Assembly (NCBI GenBank): GCA_963932465.1
Contig: CAWVRF010001058.1
Span: forward strand, 186,001 to 250,000
From: Maratus speciosus
Taxonomy: Eukaryota; Arthropoda; Arachnida; Araneae; Salticidae
DNA length: 64,000 nucleotides
Reading direction: 5' to 3'
Below, piece by piece: positions 41,601-50,518 of the stretch (positions within the stretch are counted from its first letter, which is position 1; every line of letters begins with the position of its first letter). Both the position numbers and the translations under genes were made by a program. The notes beneath the pieces were generated by a model. That model had not been told where the DNA came from, did no database searches, and saw only the letters and a list, made by a program, of their open reading frames with translations.

Positions 41601-43910
41601 GGGCTGAAAATTAATTTATAAATAAATAATAAAGCGAAACCGAATATATTGTTTCAACAATCAAAGCATTGTTAGAAAATTCATCAGAAAGTGTTACCGC
41701 ATATAAAACACGCAATATTTATGAATTGAATTCCGGTGCAGGGCTGAAAATTAATTTCTTAATAAATAATAAAGCGAAACCGAATATATTGTTTCAAAAA
41801 TCAAAGCATTGTTAGAAAATTCATCAGAAAGAGTTACCGCATATAAAACACGCAATATTTATGAATTGAATTCCGCTGCAGGGCTCAAAATTAATTTAAT
41901 AATAAATAATAAAGCGAAACCGAATATATTGTTTCAACAATCAAAGCATTGTTAGAAAATTCATCAGAAAGAGTTACCGCATATAAAACACGCAATATTT
42001 ATGAATTGAATTCCGGTGCAGGGCTGAAAATTAATTTCTTAATAAATAATAAAGCGAAACCGAATATATTGTTTCAACAATCAAAGCATTGTTAGAAAAT
42101 TCATCAGAAAGAGTTACCGCATATAAAACACGCAATATTTATGAATTGAATTCCGGTGCAGGGCTGAAAATTAATTTCTTAATAAATAATAAAGCGAAAC
42201 CGAATATATTGTTTCAACAATCAAAGCATTGTTAGAAAATTCATCAGAAAGTGTTACCGCATATAAAACACGCAATATTTATGAATTGAATTCCGGTGTA
42301 GGGCTGAAAATTAATTTATTAATAAATAACAAAGCGAAACCGAATATATTGTTTCAACAATCAAAGCATTGTTAGAAAATTCATCAGAAAGAGTTACCGC
42401 ATATAAAACACGCAATATTTATGAATTGAATTCCGCTGCAGGGCTCAAAATTAATTTATTAATAAATAATAAAGCGAAACCGAATATATTGTTTCAACAA
42501 TCAAAGCATTGTTAGAAAATTCATCAGAAAGAGTTACCGCATATAAAACACGCAATATTTATGAATTGAATTCCGGTGCAGGGCTCAAAATTAATTTCTT
42601 AATAAATAATAAAGCGAAACCGAATATATTGTTTCAACAATCAAAGCATTGTTAGAAAATTCAACAGAATGAGTTACCGCATATAAGACACGCAATATTT
42701 ATGAACTGAATTCCGGTGCAGGGCTGAAAATTAATTTCTTAATAAATAATAAAGCGAAACCGAATATATTGTTTCAACAATCAAAGCATTGTTAGAAAGT
42801 TCATCAGAAAGAGGTACCGCATATAAAACACGCATTATTTATGAATTGAATTCCGGTGCAGGTCTGAAAATTAATTTCTTATTAAATAATAAAGCGAAAC
42901 CGAATATATTGTTTCAACAATCAAAGCATTGTTAGAAAATTCATCAGAAAGAGTTACCGCATATAAAACACGCAATATTTATGAATTGAATTCCGGTGCA
43001 GGGCTGAAAATTAATTTCTTAATAAATAATAAAGCGAAACCGAATATATTGTTTCAAAAATCAAAGCATTGTTAGAAAATTCATCAGAAAGAGTTACCGC
43101 ATATAAAACACGCAATATTTATGAATTGAATTCCGCTGCAGGGCTCAAAATTAATTTAATAATAAATAATAAAGCGAAACCGAATATATTGTTTCAACAA
43201 TCAAAGCATTGTTAGAAAATTCATCAGAAAGAGTTACCGCATATAAAACACGCAATATTTATGAATTGAATTCCGGTGCAGGGCTGAAAATTAATTTCTT
43301 AATAAATAATAAAGCGAAACCGAATATATTGTTTCAACAATCAAAGCATTGTTAGAAAATTCATCAGAAAGAGTTACCGCATATAAAACACGCAATATTT
43401 ATGAATTGAATTCCGGTGCAGGGCTGAAAATTAATTTCTTAATAAATAATAAAGCGAAACCGAATATATTGTTTCAACAATCAAAGCATTGTTAGAAAAT
43501 TCATCAGAAAGTGTTACCGCATATAAAACACGCAATATTTATGAATTGAATTCCGGTGTAGGGCTGAAAATTAATTTATTAATAAATAACAAAGCGAAAC
43601 CGAATATATTGTTTCAACAATCAAAGCATTGTTAGAAAATTCATCAGAAAGAGTTACCGCATATAAAACACGCAATATTTATGAATTGAATTCCGCTGCA
43701 GGGCTCAAAATTAATTTATTAATAAATAATAAAGCGAAACCGAATATATTGTTTCAACAATCAAAGCATTGTTAGAAAATTCATCAGAAAGAGTTACCGC
43801 ATATAAAACACGCAATATTTATGAATTGAATTCCGGTGCAGGGCTCAAAATTAATTTCTTAATAAATAATAAAGCGAAACCGAATATATTGTTTCAACAA
43901 TCAAAGCATT
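38612..43910 (+). repeat. 2930-bp-offset duplication with 1260-bp inner period
   Basis: About 38.61-40.98 kb recurs at 41.54-43.91 kb. The markers are ccgcatgtaaa with ttataaataaat (atgtaaaaca at 38631 and 41561), ggtgtaggg (ttccggtgta at 39361 and 42291), and gaggtaccgc with cgcattattt (39901 and 42831). All are at offset 2930, which is 21 monomers with one of 130 bp. Inside each copy, ttccggtgta repeats after 1260 bp, exactly nine monomers (39361/40621 and 42291/43551). After 43.91 kb the second copy takes a further 9-mer step with caacagaatgag and ggtacc (44073). Confidence 0.85.
41420..41549 (+). repeat. 130-bp short monomer (first of seven)
   Basis: This monomer reads cgcaattgaattccgctgta: the ten bases atttatgaat found in normal copies are missing, between short AAT repeats. 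It also carries ccgcaaataaa, and it follows a monomer ending gcactgttag. The same joint is at 41441, 44651, 47019, 52835, 54363, 57850 and 61478. It occurs only right of 41 kb but on both sides of the Helitron. One deletion event followed by spread is the simplest account. Confidence 0.85.
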
Positions 43911-43919
43911 GTTAGAAAA

Positions 43920-46900
43920 TTCAACAGAATGAGTTACCGCATATAAGACACGCAATATTTATGAACTGAATTCCGGTGCAGGGCTGAAAATTAATTTCTT
44001 AATAAATAATAAAGCGAAACCGAATATATTGTTTCAACAATCAAAGCATTGTTAGAAAGTTCATCAGAAAGAGGTACCGCATATAAAACACGCAATATTT
44101 ATGAATTGAATTCCGGTGCAGGTCTGAAAATTAATTTCTTATTAAATAATAAAGCGAAACCGAATATATTGTTTCAACAATCAAAGCATTGTTAGAAAAT
44201 TCATCAGAAAGAGTTACCGCATATAAAACACGCAATATTTATGAATTGAATTCCGGTGCAGGGCTGAAAATTAATTTCTTAATAAATAATAAAGCGAAAC
44301 CGAATATATTGTTTCAACAATCAAAGCATTGTTAGAAAATTCATCAGAAAGAGTTACCGCATATAAAACACGCAATATTTATGAATTGAATTCCGCTGCA
44401 GGGCTCAAAATTAATTTAATAATAAATAATAAAGCGAAACCGAATATATTGTTTCAACAATCAAAGCATTGTTAGAAAATTCATCAGAAAGAGTTACCGC
44501 ATATAAAACACGCAATATTTATGAATTGAATCCCGGTGCAGGGCTCAAAATTAATTTCTTAATAAATAATAAAGCGAAACCGGATATATTGTTTCAACAA
44601 TCAAAGCACTGTTAGAAAATTCATCAGAAAGAGTTACCGCAAATAAAACACGCAATTGAATTCCGCTGTAGGGCTCAAAATTAATTTATTAATAAATAAT
44701 AAAGCGAAACCGAATATATTGTTTCAACAATCAAAGCATTGTTAGAAAATTCATCAGAAAGAGTTACCGCATATAAAACACGCAATATTTATGAATTGAA
44801 TTCCGGTGCAGGGCTCAAAATTAATTTATTAATAAATAATAAAGCGAAACCGAATATATTGTTTCAACAATCAAAGCATTGTTAGAAAATTCAACGAATG
44901 AGTTACCGCATATAAGACACGCAATATTTATGAACTGAATTCCGGTGCAGGGCTGAAAATTAATTTCTTAATAAATAATAAAGCGAAAACGAATATATTG
45001 TTTCAACAATCAAAGCATTGTTAGAAAATTCATCAGAAAGTGTTACCGCATATAAAACACGCAATATTTATGAATTGAATTCCGGTGCAGGGCTGAAAAT
45101 TAATTTATTAATAAATAATAAAGCGAAACCGAATATATTGTTTCAACAATCAAAGCATTGTTAGAAAATTCATCAGAAAGTGTTACCGCATATAAAACAC
45201 GCAATATTTATGAATTGAATTCCGGTGCAGGGCTGAAAATTAATTTCTTAATAAATAATAAAGCGAAACCGAATATATTGTTTCAAAAATCAAAGCATTG
45301 TTAGAAAATTCATCAGAAAGAGTTACCGCATATAAAACACGCAATATTTATGAATTGAATTCCGCTGCAGGGCTCAAAATTAATGTAATAATAAATAATA
45401 AAGCGAAACCGAATATATTGTTTCAACAATCAAAGCATTGTTAGAAAATTCATCAGAAAGAGTTACCGCATATAAAACACGCAATATTTATGAATTGAAT
45501 TCCGGTGCAGGGCTGAAAATTAATTTCTTAATAAATAATAAAGCGAAACCGAATATATTGTTTCAACAATCAAAGCATTGTTAGAAAATTCAACGAATGA
45601 GTTACCGCATATAAGACACGCAATATTTATGAATTGAATTCCGGTGCAGGGCTGAAAATTAATTTCTTAATAAATAATAAAGCAAAACCGAATATATTGT
45701 TTCAACAATCAAAGCATTGTTAGAAAATTCATCAGAAAGAGTTACCGCATATAAAACACGCAATATTTATGAATTGAATTCCGGTGCAGGGCTGAAAATT
45801 AATTTATTAATAAATAATAAAGCGAAACCGAATATATTGTTTCAACAATCAAAGCATTGTTAGAAAATTCATCAGAAAGAGTTACCGCATATAAAACACG
45901 CAATATTTATGAATTGAATTCCGGTGTAGGGCTGAAAATTAATTTATTAATAAATAACAAAGCGAAACCGAATATATTGTTTCAACAATCAAAGCATTGT
46001 TAGAAAATTCATCAGAAAGAGTTACCGCATATAAAACACGCAATATTTATGAATTGAATTCCGCTGCAGGGCTCAAAATTAATTTATTAATAAATAATAA
46101 AGCGAAACCGAATATATTGTTTCAACAATCAAAGCATTGTTAGAAAATTCATCAGAAAGAGTTACCGCATATAAAACACGCAATATTTATGAATTGAATT
46201 CCGGTGCAGGGCTCAAAATTAATTTCTTAATAAATAATAAAGCGAAACCGAATATATTGTTTCAACAATCAAAGCATTGTTAGAAAATTCAACAGAATGA
46301 GTTACCGCATATAAGACACGCAATATTTATGAACTGAATTCCGGTGCAGGGCTGAAAATTAATTTCTTAATAAATAATAAAGCGAAACCGAATATATTGT
46401 TTCAACAATCAAAGCATTGTTAGAAAGTTCATCAGAAAGAGGTACCGCATATAAAACACGCAATATTTATGAATTGAATTCCTGTGCAGGTCTGAAAATT
46501 AATTTCTTAATAAATAATAAAGCGAAACCGAATATATTGTTTCAACAATCAAAGCATTGTTAGAAAATTCATCAGAAAGAGTTACCGCATATAAAACACG
46601 CAATATTTATGAATTGAATTCCGGTGCAGGGCTGAAAATTAATTTCTTAATAAATAATAAAGCGAAACCGAATATATTGTTTCAACAATCAAAGCATTGT
46701 TAGAAAATTCATCAGAAAGAGTTACCGCATATAAAACACGCAATATTTATGAATTGAATTCCGCTGCAGGGCTCAAAATTAATTTAATAATAAATAATAA
46801 AGCGAAACCGAATATATTGTTTCAACAATCAAAGCATTGTTAGAAAATTCATCAGAAAGAGTTACCGCATATAAAACACGCAATATTTATGAATTGAATC

Positions 46901-47140
46901 CCGGTGCAGGGCTCAAAATTAATTTCTTAATAAATAATAAAGCGAAACCGGATATATTGTTTCAACAATCAAAGCACTGTTAGAAAATTCATCAGAAAGA
47001 GTTACCGCAAATAAAACACGCAATTGAATTCCGCTGTAGGGCTCAAAATTAATTTATTAATAAATAATAAAGCGAAACCGAATATATTGTTTCAACAATC
47101 AAAGCATTGTTAGAAAATTCATCAGAAAGTGTTACCGCAT
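43920..47140 (+). repeat. 2368-bp-offset duplication
   Basis: The caacagaatgag, ggtacc, gctgcag, gaatccc/ggatat and 130-bp monomers of about 43.92-44.75 kb recur at 46.29-47.12 kb. GGTACC is at 44073 and 46441, and the 130-bp deletion joint at 44651 and 47019. The offset is 17 monomers less 12 bp. Confidence 0.8.
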
Positions 47141-47480
47141 ATAAAACACGCAATATTTATGAATTGAATCCCGGTGCAGGGCTCAAAATTAATTTCTTAG
47201 TAAATAATAAAGCGAAACCGAATATATTGTTTAAACAATCAAAGCATTGTCAGAAAATTCATCAGAAAGAGTTACCGCATATAAAACACGCAATATTTAT
47301 GAATTGAATTCCGGTGCAGGGCTGAAAATCAATTTTTTAATAAATAATAAAGCGAAACCGAATATATTGTTTCAACAATGAAAGCATTGTTAGAAAATTC
47401 ATCAGAAAGAGTTACCGCATATAAAACACGCAATATTTATGAATTGAATTCCGGTGCAGGGCTCAAAATTAATTTATTAA

Positions 47481-47520
47481 TCTATACTCCTATTATAAAG
47501 AGGAAAAAATTGTTTATTTG
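47481..47520 (+). mobile_element. Helitron 5' terminus
   Basis: TC at 47481-47482 follows A at 47480, as expected for insertion between A and T. The first 20 bases, tctatactcctattataaag, and the following aggaaaaaattgtttatttg resemble the conserved 5' ends of insect Helitrons (TC, then an A/T-rich stretch with tattataaag, then a T-rich stretch). The likeness is judged from memory of the family, not from an alignment. Confidence 0.75.
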
Positions 47521-47744
47521 TCGGAGGTAAGCTCTGGAACTACCGAACCGATTCCAAAAGTAATGGTATCAAAATGATGGTGTTAGTCCAACTTAGAACA
47601 TAGGCTATATCTTATGTCGGTGCAACTACACCAAAGGGGGTGTAGGAGCAAAAAACGTTCTAAAAATGCGATTTTAGCGTTACTGAAGGGCCTAGAAATA
47701 TGAAATTTTGAATATTAGTTACTTATAAGATATAAATGATGTCT

Positions 47745-47757
47745 AAGAACAGTTCTT
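47745..47757. repeat. 13-bp palindrome AAGAACAGTTCTT in the ~305-bp repeat
   Basis: Perfect 6-bp arms around a central A. It is repeated exactly at 48051-48063 and imperfectly near 48370 (aaaacagttctt), and is lost in later units. The half-site resembles a nuclear-receptor element, but the spacing (one base) is not the standard three, so I assign no function. Confidence 0.6.
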
Positions 47758-48876
47758 AAACAATTCGAAATTTAAAAGGGGTGAAAATGCACAAAAAGCG
47801 TTCTAAAAAACGTTCTAAATGGTAGTTTCTACACAATCTTAGGAAATACCAAACCGATTTAAAAAATATTGGTGTCAATATGATGGTGACAACGCTTGCT
47901 CCAAGATAAGCTATGTTTCAAGTCGGTGCCACTACCCCAAAGGGTGTGTAGGAGCAAAAAACGTTCTAAAAATGCGATTTTAGCGTTACTGAAGGGCCTA
48001 GAAATATGAAATTTGAAATATTAGCTACTTATTAGATATAAAGGATTTCTAAGAACAGTTCTTAAACAATTCGTAATATGAAAGGGGTGAAAATGCGCGG
48101 AAATCGTTCTAAAAAACGTTCTAAATGGTGGTTTCTACACAATCTCAGGATATACCAAACCGATTTAAAAAATAATGGTTTCAAAATAAGGGTGTCAAAA
48201 TGACGGTGACAACCCTTGCTCCAACATATGCTATGTTTTATGTCTGTGCCACTTCCCGAAAGGGTATGCAGGAGCAAAAAACGTTCTAAAATGCGATTTT
48301 TGCGTTACCGAAGGGCCTAGAAATATGAAATTTGAAATATTAGCTACTTATTAGATATAAAGGATTTCTAAAAACAGTTCTTAAACAATTCGAAATTTGA
48401 AAGGGGTGAAAATGCGCTAAAAGCGTTCTAAAAAACGTTCTAAAGGGGGTTTCAACACAATCTCAGGAAATACCAAACCGATCTAAAAAATAATTGCGTC
48501 AAAATGATGGTGACAACCCTTGCTCCAACATAGGCGATGTTTTATGTCGGTGGCTCTACCCCAAATGCGGTGCAGGGGAAACACGTTCTAAATTGCGGCT
48601 TTTGCGTTACGGACGGGCCTAGATTTGTGAAATTTGGAATGGTAGTTAGTTATAAGATATCAATGATCTCTAAGGACATTTCCTAAGAAAATCGAAATTT
48701 AAAAGGGGTTCAAAATACGCAAAAAGTGTTGAAAAAAACTTTCTAAACTGCGATTTCTATGCAATCTCAGACAGTACTGAACCGATTTCAAATATAATGG
48801 TGTAAAAATGATGGTGACAGATCTTGCTCCAAGATAGGCTATATTTTATGTGTTTGCACTACCCCAGAGGAGATGC

Positions 48877-49050
48877 AGGAGCAAAATGCGCGAAAAGCGC
48901 TCTAAAAACGTTCTAAATGCCGATTTGTTGGCAATACCTCAGGAAGAATGAATCTGATTTCAAACGTAATGGTAGGAAATTGATGGTGACAGCTCCTGCT
49001 CTAACATAGACGCTATTTTATGTCGGTATCACTATCACCAAGACGTTCCA
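48877..49050 (+). repeat. Shortened 173-bp unit of the ~305-bp repeat
   Basis: Here gcaggagcaaaa is followed directly by tgcgcgaaaagcgctcta. In a full unit about 130 bp lie between these two pieces. The joint falls in an AAAA run that both flanking sequences share (gagcaaaa and gtgaaaa), so a deletion by slippage or exchange at short homology explains it. Confidence 0.7.
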
Positions 49051-50150
49051 GGAGCAAAAAAGCGTTCTAAATTTCGATTTTTGTGATCGGTAGGGGCTAG
49101 CAACTTAAAATTAGTCAAGGTACATATTTATTAGATATAAATGGTCTTTAAGAACAGTTTTAAAAAAATTGGAAATTTAAAAAGGAGTGAAAATGCGCGA
49201 AAAGCGTCCTAAAAACGTTCTAAATTGAAATTTCTACTCAATCTAAGGAAATACCAAAGCTATTTCAAAAGTAATGGTTGCAATCAATGGTGACAGTCCC
49301 TGTTATAACATAGGTTATATTTTATATTGCTGTCACTATTATTTGAGGGTTGCAAAAGCAAAACATGTTCTAATTTGCGTTTTTTGCACAACTGAGGGAT
49401 CTAACACTTTGAAATATGGCATGGTATTTACTTACAAGATGCAATTTCATTCTAAGAACAGTCGAAAGAAAATTCCAAATTTAAAAAAATGAAGTGAGTG
49501 AAAAGCGTTATAAATTACAATTTTAAAGCAAACTTATAAATTACCAAACCGATTAAAAAAATAATGATGACAAATTTTGGTGATCGACCCTGCTCAAACA
49601 TAAGCTATATTTTATGTCTGTTCCACTACCACCAGAGGGTTGCAGGAGCTAAAAACTTTCTAATTGCGAATTCTGTAATACTGAAAAGGCTAACTTTAAA
49701 TATGACATGGTAGTTACTTATAAAATACAAATGCCCTCGAAGGAACGTCGAAAATAAATTCGAATTAAAAAGGGATGAAGCGAAAGGGAAGTGCGAAAAG
49801 CATTCTAAAAAAGTTCTAAATTACGATTCTATGCAATTTCAGGGAATATAAACCGATTATAAAAGTAATAGTTGCAAATCAATGGTAACTGATCCTACAC
49901 AGGCTATATTTTATGCCGGTGATTCTACCACCTGGGGTTCACAGGAACAACAAACGTTCTAAAAAAGGGCTTTAAAAGCTTTTTAAATTACGTTTCTGTG
50001 GAATATTAGGAAATAACAAACCGATTTCAAAATTAATGTTGGCAAATTAATGGGGACAGTTCCTGTTTCAACATAGCCCTTTATGTTGAGAGAAGTGGTA
50101 GGACTTCGAATTTGACATGATGGTTAATTTTAAGATGTAAGAAGGTGGAT

Positions 50151-50360
50151 TCTAAAAAATTAAAAACTTCAAATGAATACTGAAATGAGCGTATTAATTG
50201 AGCATAAAAGTTTCAAAATATTTTCTAAATTATCATTTATTTATTTTTATTTCATTTTATTAATTTAAGTCTCATTTCTGCCTAATGCAGTGTTATAAGG
50301 ATGTTTAATCAAACTGTGTTTTAAATACTAATTTTTTTAATTATTCCTAAAAGTAATAAG
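50151..50360. other. AT-rich segment of the Helitron without a gene
   Basis: Strongly A+T-rich sequence between the last recognisable ~305-bp unit and the 23-bp minisatellite. It contains ttatttatttttatttc and similar simple runs. I see no reading frame, RNA gene or relation to the satellite. Confidence 0.6.
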
Positions 50361-50451
50361 TACCTTTTAATAAAATAAAATATTACCTTTTAATAAAATA
50401 AAATATTACCTTTTAATAAAATAAATATTTAGTTAGTACCTTTTAATAAAA
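50361..50451 (+). repeat. 23-bp minisatellite near the Helitron 3' end
   Basis: Copies of taccttttaataaaa begin at 50361, 50384, 50407 and 50437. The first three are spaced exactly 23 bp and the last 30 bp, with attagttagt-like sequence between. Short tandem repeats of this kind are common inside non-autonomous Helitrons. Length probably varies between element copies. Confidence 0.85.
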
Positions 50452-50491
50452 ATTAGACATATAAATATCACTTGGCATATTTCAAATATTA

Positions 50492-50518
50492 CGCGAGCAA
50501 AGCCGCGGGGTTTGCTAG
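50492..50518 (+). mobile_element. Helitron 3' hairpin and CTAG terminus
   Basis: CGCGAGCAAAGCCGCG forms a stem of CGCG and GC paired with GC and CGCG, with one bulged A and an AAA loop. It is followed by gggtttg and CTAG at 50515-50518. A short GC-rich hairpin a few bases before CTRR is the rolling-circle termination signal of Helitrons, and gaagccgcggg-like stems are typical of animal elements. It is the most GC-rich patch in the window and stands in very AT-rich surroundings. A longer imperfect dyad, cgcgagcaaa with tttgctagcg (50492-50520, one mismatch in the outer ten), overlaps it. Confidence 0.8.

Larger units (their letters stand above)
1..47480 (+). repeat. 140-bp satellite DNA, left array (domains I and II)
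   Basis: About 339 head-to-tail copies of one 140-bp unit, for example gttaccgca landmarks at 12, 152 and 292. All copies are in one orientation and I found no foreign insertion in this stretch. The unit is about 71% A+T. In order it contains gttaccgcatataaaacacg, aatatttatgaattgaattc, an EcoRI site, ccggtgcagggctg, the palindrome AAATTAATTT, an A-rich tract, gcgaaaccgaat, and ATTGTTTCAACAAT. Most neighbours differ at only a few positions, but the differences are shared in sets and recur at long range, which is what a higher-order repeat array looks like. Copy length is usually 140 bp, with 139-bp (caacaaatgag and caacgaatgag types) and 130-bp versions. No reading frame stays open beyond about 66 codons and none looks conserved. 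I do not recognise the satellite family. Heterochromatic or centromeric location is inferred from the organisation only. Confidence 0.97.
38600..47480 (+). repeat. Domain II: satellite with a different variant set
   Basis: After the E monomer at 38473 the C/D/K/J types disappear. They are replaced by gtgttaccgc monomers, gctgcag monomers ending in aatttaataataaat, ggtgtagggctg monomers with aataacaaagcg, caacagaatgag/gaactgaattcc monomers, KpnI-bearing gaggtaccgc monomers (GGTACC at 39883, 42813, 44073 and 46441), and 130-bp monomers. Marker spacings are 1260, 2368 and 2930 bp. The domain ends at the Helitron at 47481. Confidence 0.85.
47525..50150 (+). repeat. Decaying ~305-bp tandem repeat inside the Helitron
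   Basis: Nine landmarks of the form tgcaggagcaaaa lie at about 47644, 47950, 48270, 48574, 48877, 49050, 49354, 49644 and 49943. The spacings are 306, 320, 304, 303, 173, 304, 290 and 299 bp. Each unit contains acgttctaaaaatgcgattt, a gaagggcctagaaatatg block, taagaacagttcttaaac, aaaggggtgaaaatgcgc, the doublet gcgttctaaaaaacgttcta, taccaaaccgattt, gatggtgacaacccttgctc and tttatgtcggtgccacta. The first three units are very alike. Units from about 49.3 kb on are much more diverged, with small deletions. The repeat is unrelated to the 140-bp satellite. No reading frame is conserved between units. Confidence 0.85.
47481..50518 (+). mobile_element. Non-autonomous Helitron inserted in the satellite
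   Basis: This 3038-bp island is the only non-satellite DNA in the window. It lies inside one monomer: the satellite stops after ttattaa at 47480 and resumes in phase at cgaaaccgaat. The left end begins TC directly after an A and reads tctatactcctattataaag, which from memory closely resembles the 5' end of a widespread insect Helitron group. The right end has a hairpin in a GC-rich patch (50492-50507) and finishes CTAG at 50515-50518, matching the CTRR rule. There are no terminal inverted repeats and no target duplication, as expected for Helitrons. No Rep or helicase coding sequence is present, so it would depend on a partner element. The base after CTAG is C, not the expected T, and 12 satellite bases are missing there. 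The interior is mostly a decayed tandem repeat. I could not check it against a repeat database. Confidence 0.82.

Noticed and set aside
47107..47307. 66-codon open frame in the satellite
   Set aside because: It begins at TTG, lies wholly in two satellite monomers, and exists only because the usual TAG at cattgttag is CAG here. The second half is the same satellite in another frame. Not a gene.
1..47480. CENP-B box in the monomer
   Set aside because: The best candidate, on the minus strand, is tttcgctttattatt. It has the TTCG and the central A but lacks the CGGG half. Not a match to the functional consensus.
48062..48277. 71-codon open frame on the minus strand within the Helitron
   Set aside because: It lies in a ~305-bp tandem unit and is not kept in the neighbouring units. 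No similarity to Rep or helicase motifs is visible.
49274..49492. 72-codon open frame in a diverged Helitron unit
   Set aside because: Its codons correspond to non-coding bases in the better-kept units, and indels shift the frame between units. Chance frame.
47481..50518. Island as a DNA transposon with terminal inverted repeats, or an LTR or LINE fragment
   Set aside because: The ends are not inverted copies of each other, there is no target duplication, no long terminal repeats, no poly-A end and no transposase or reverse transcriptase. The TC/hairpin/CTAG ends fit a Helitron better.
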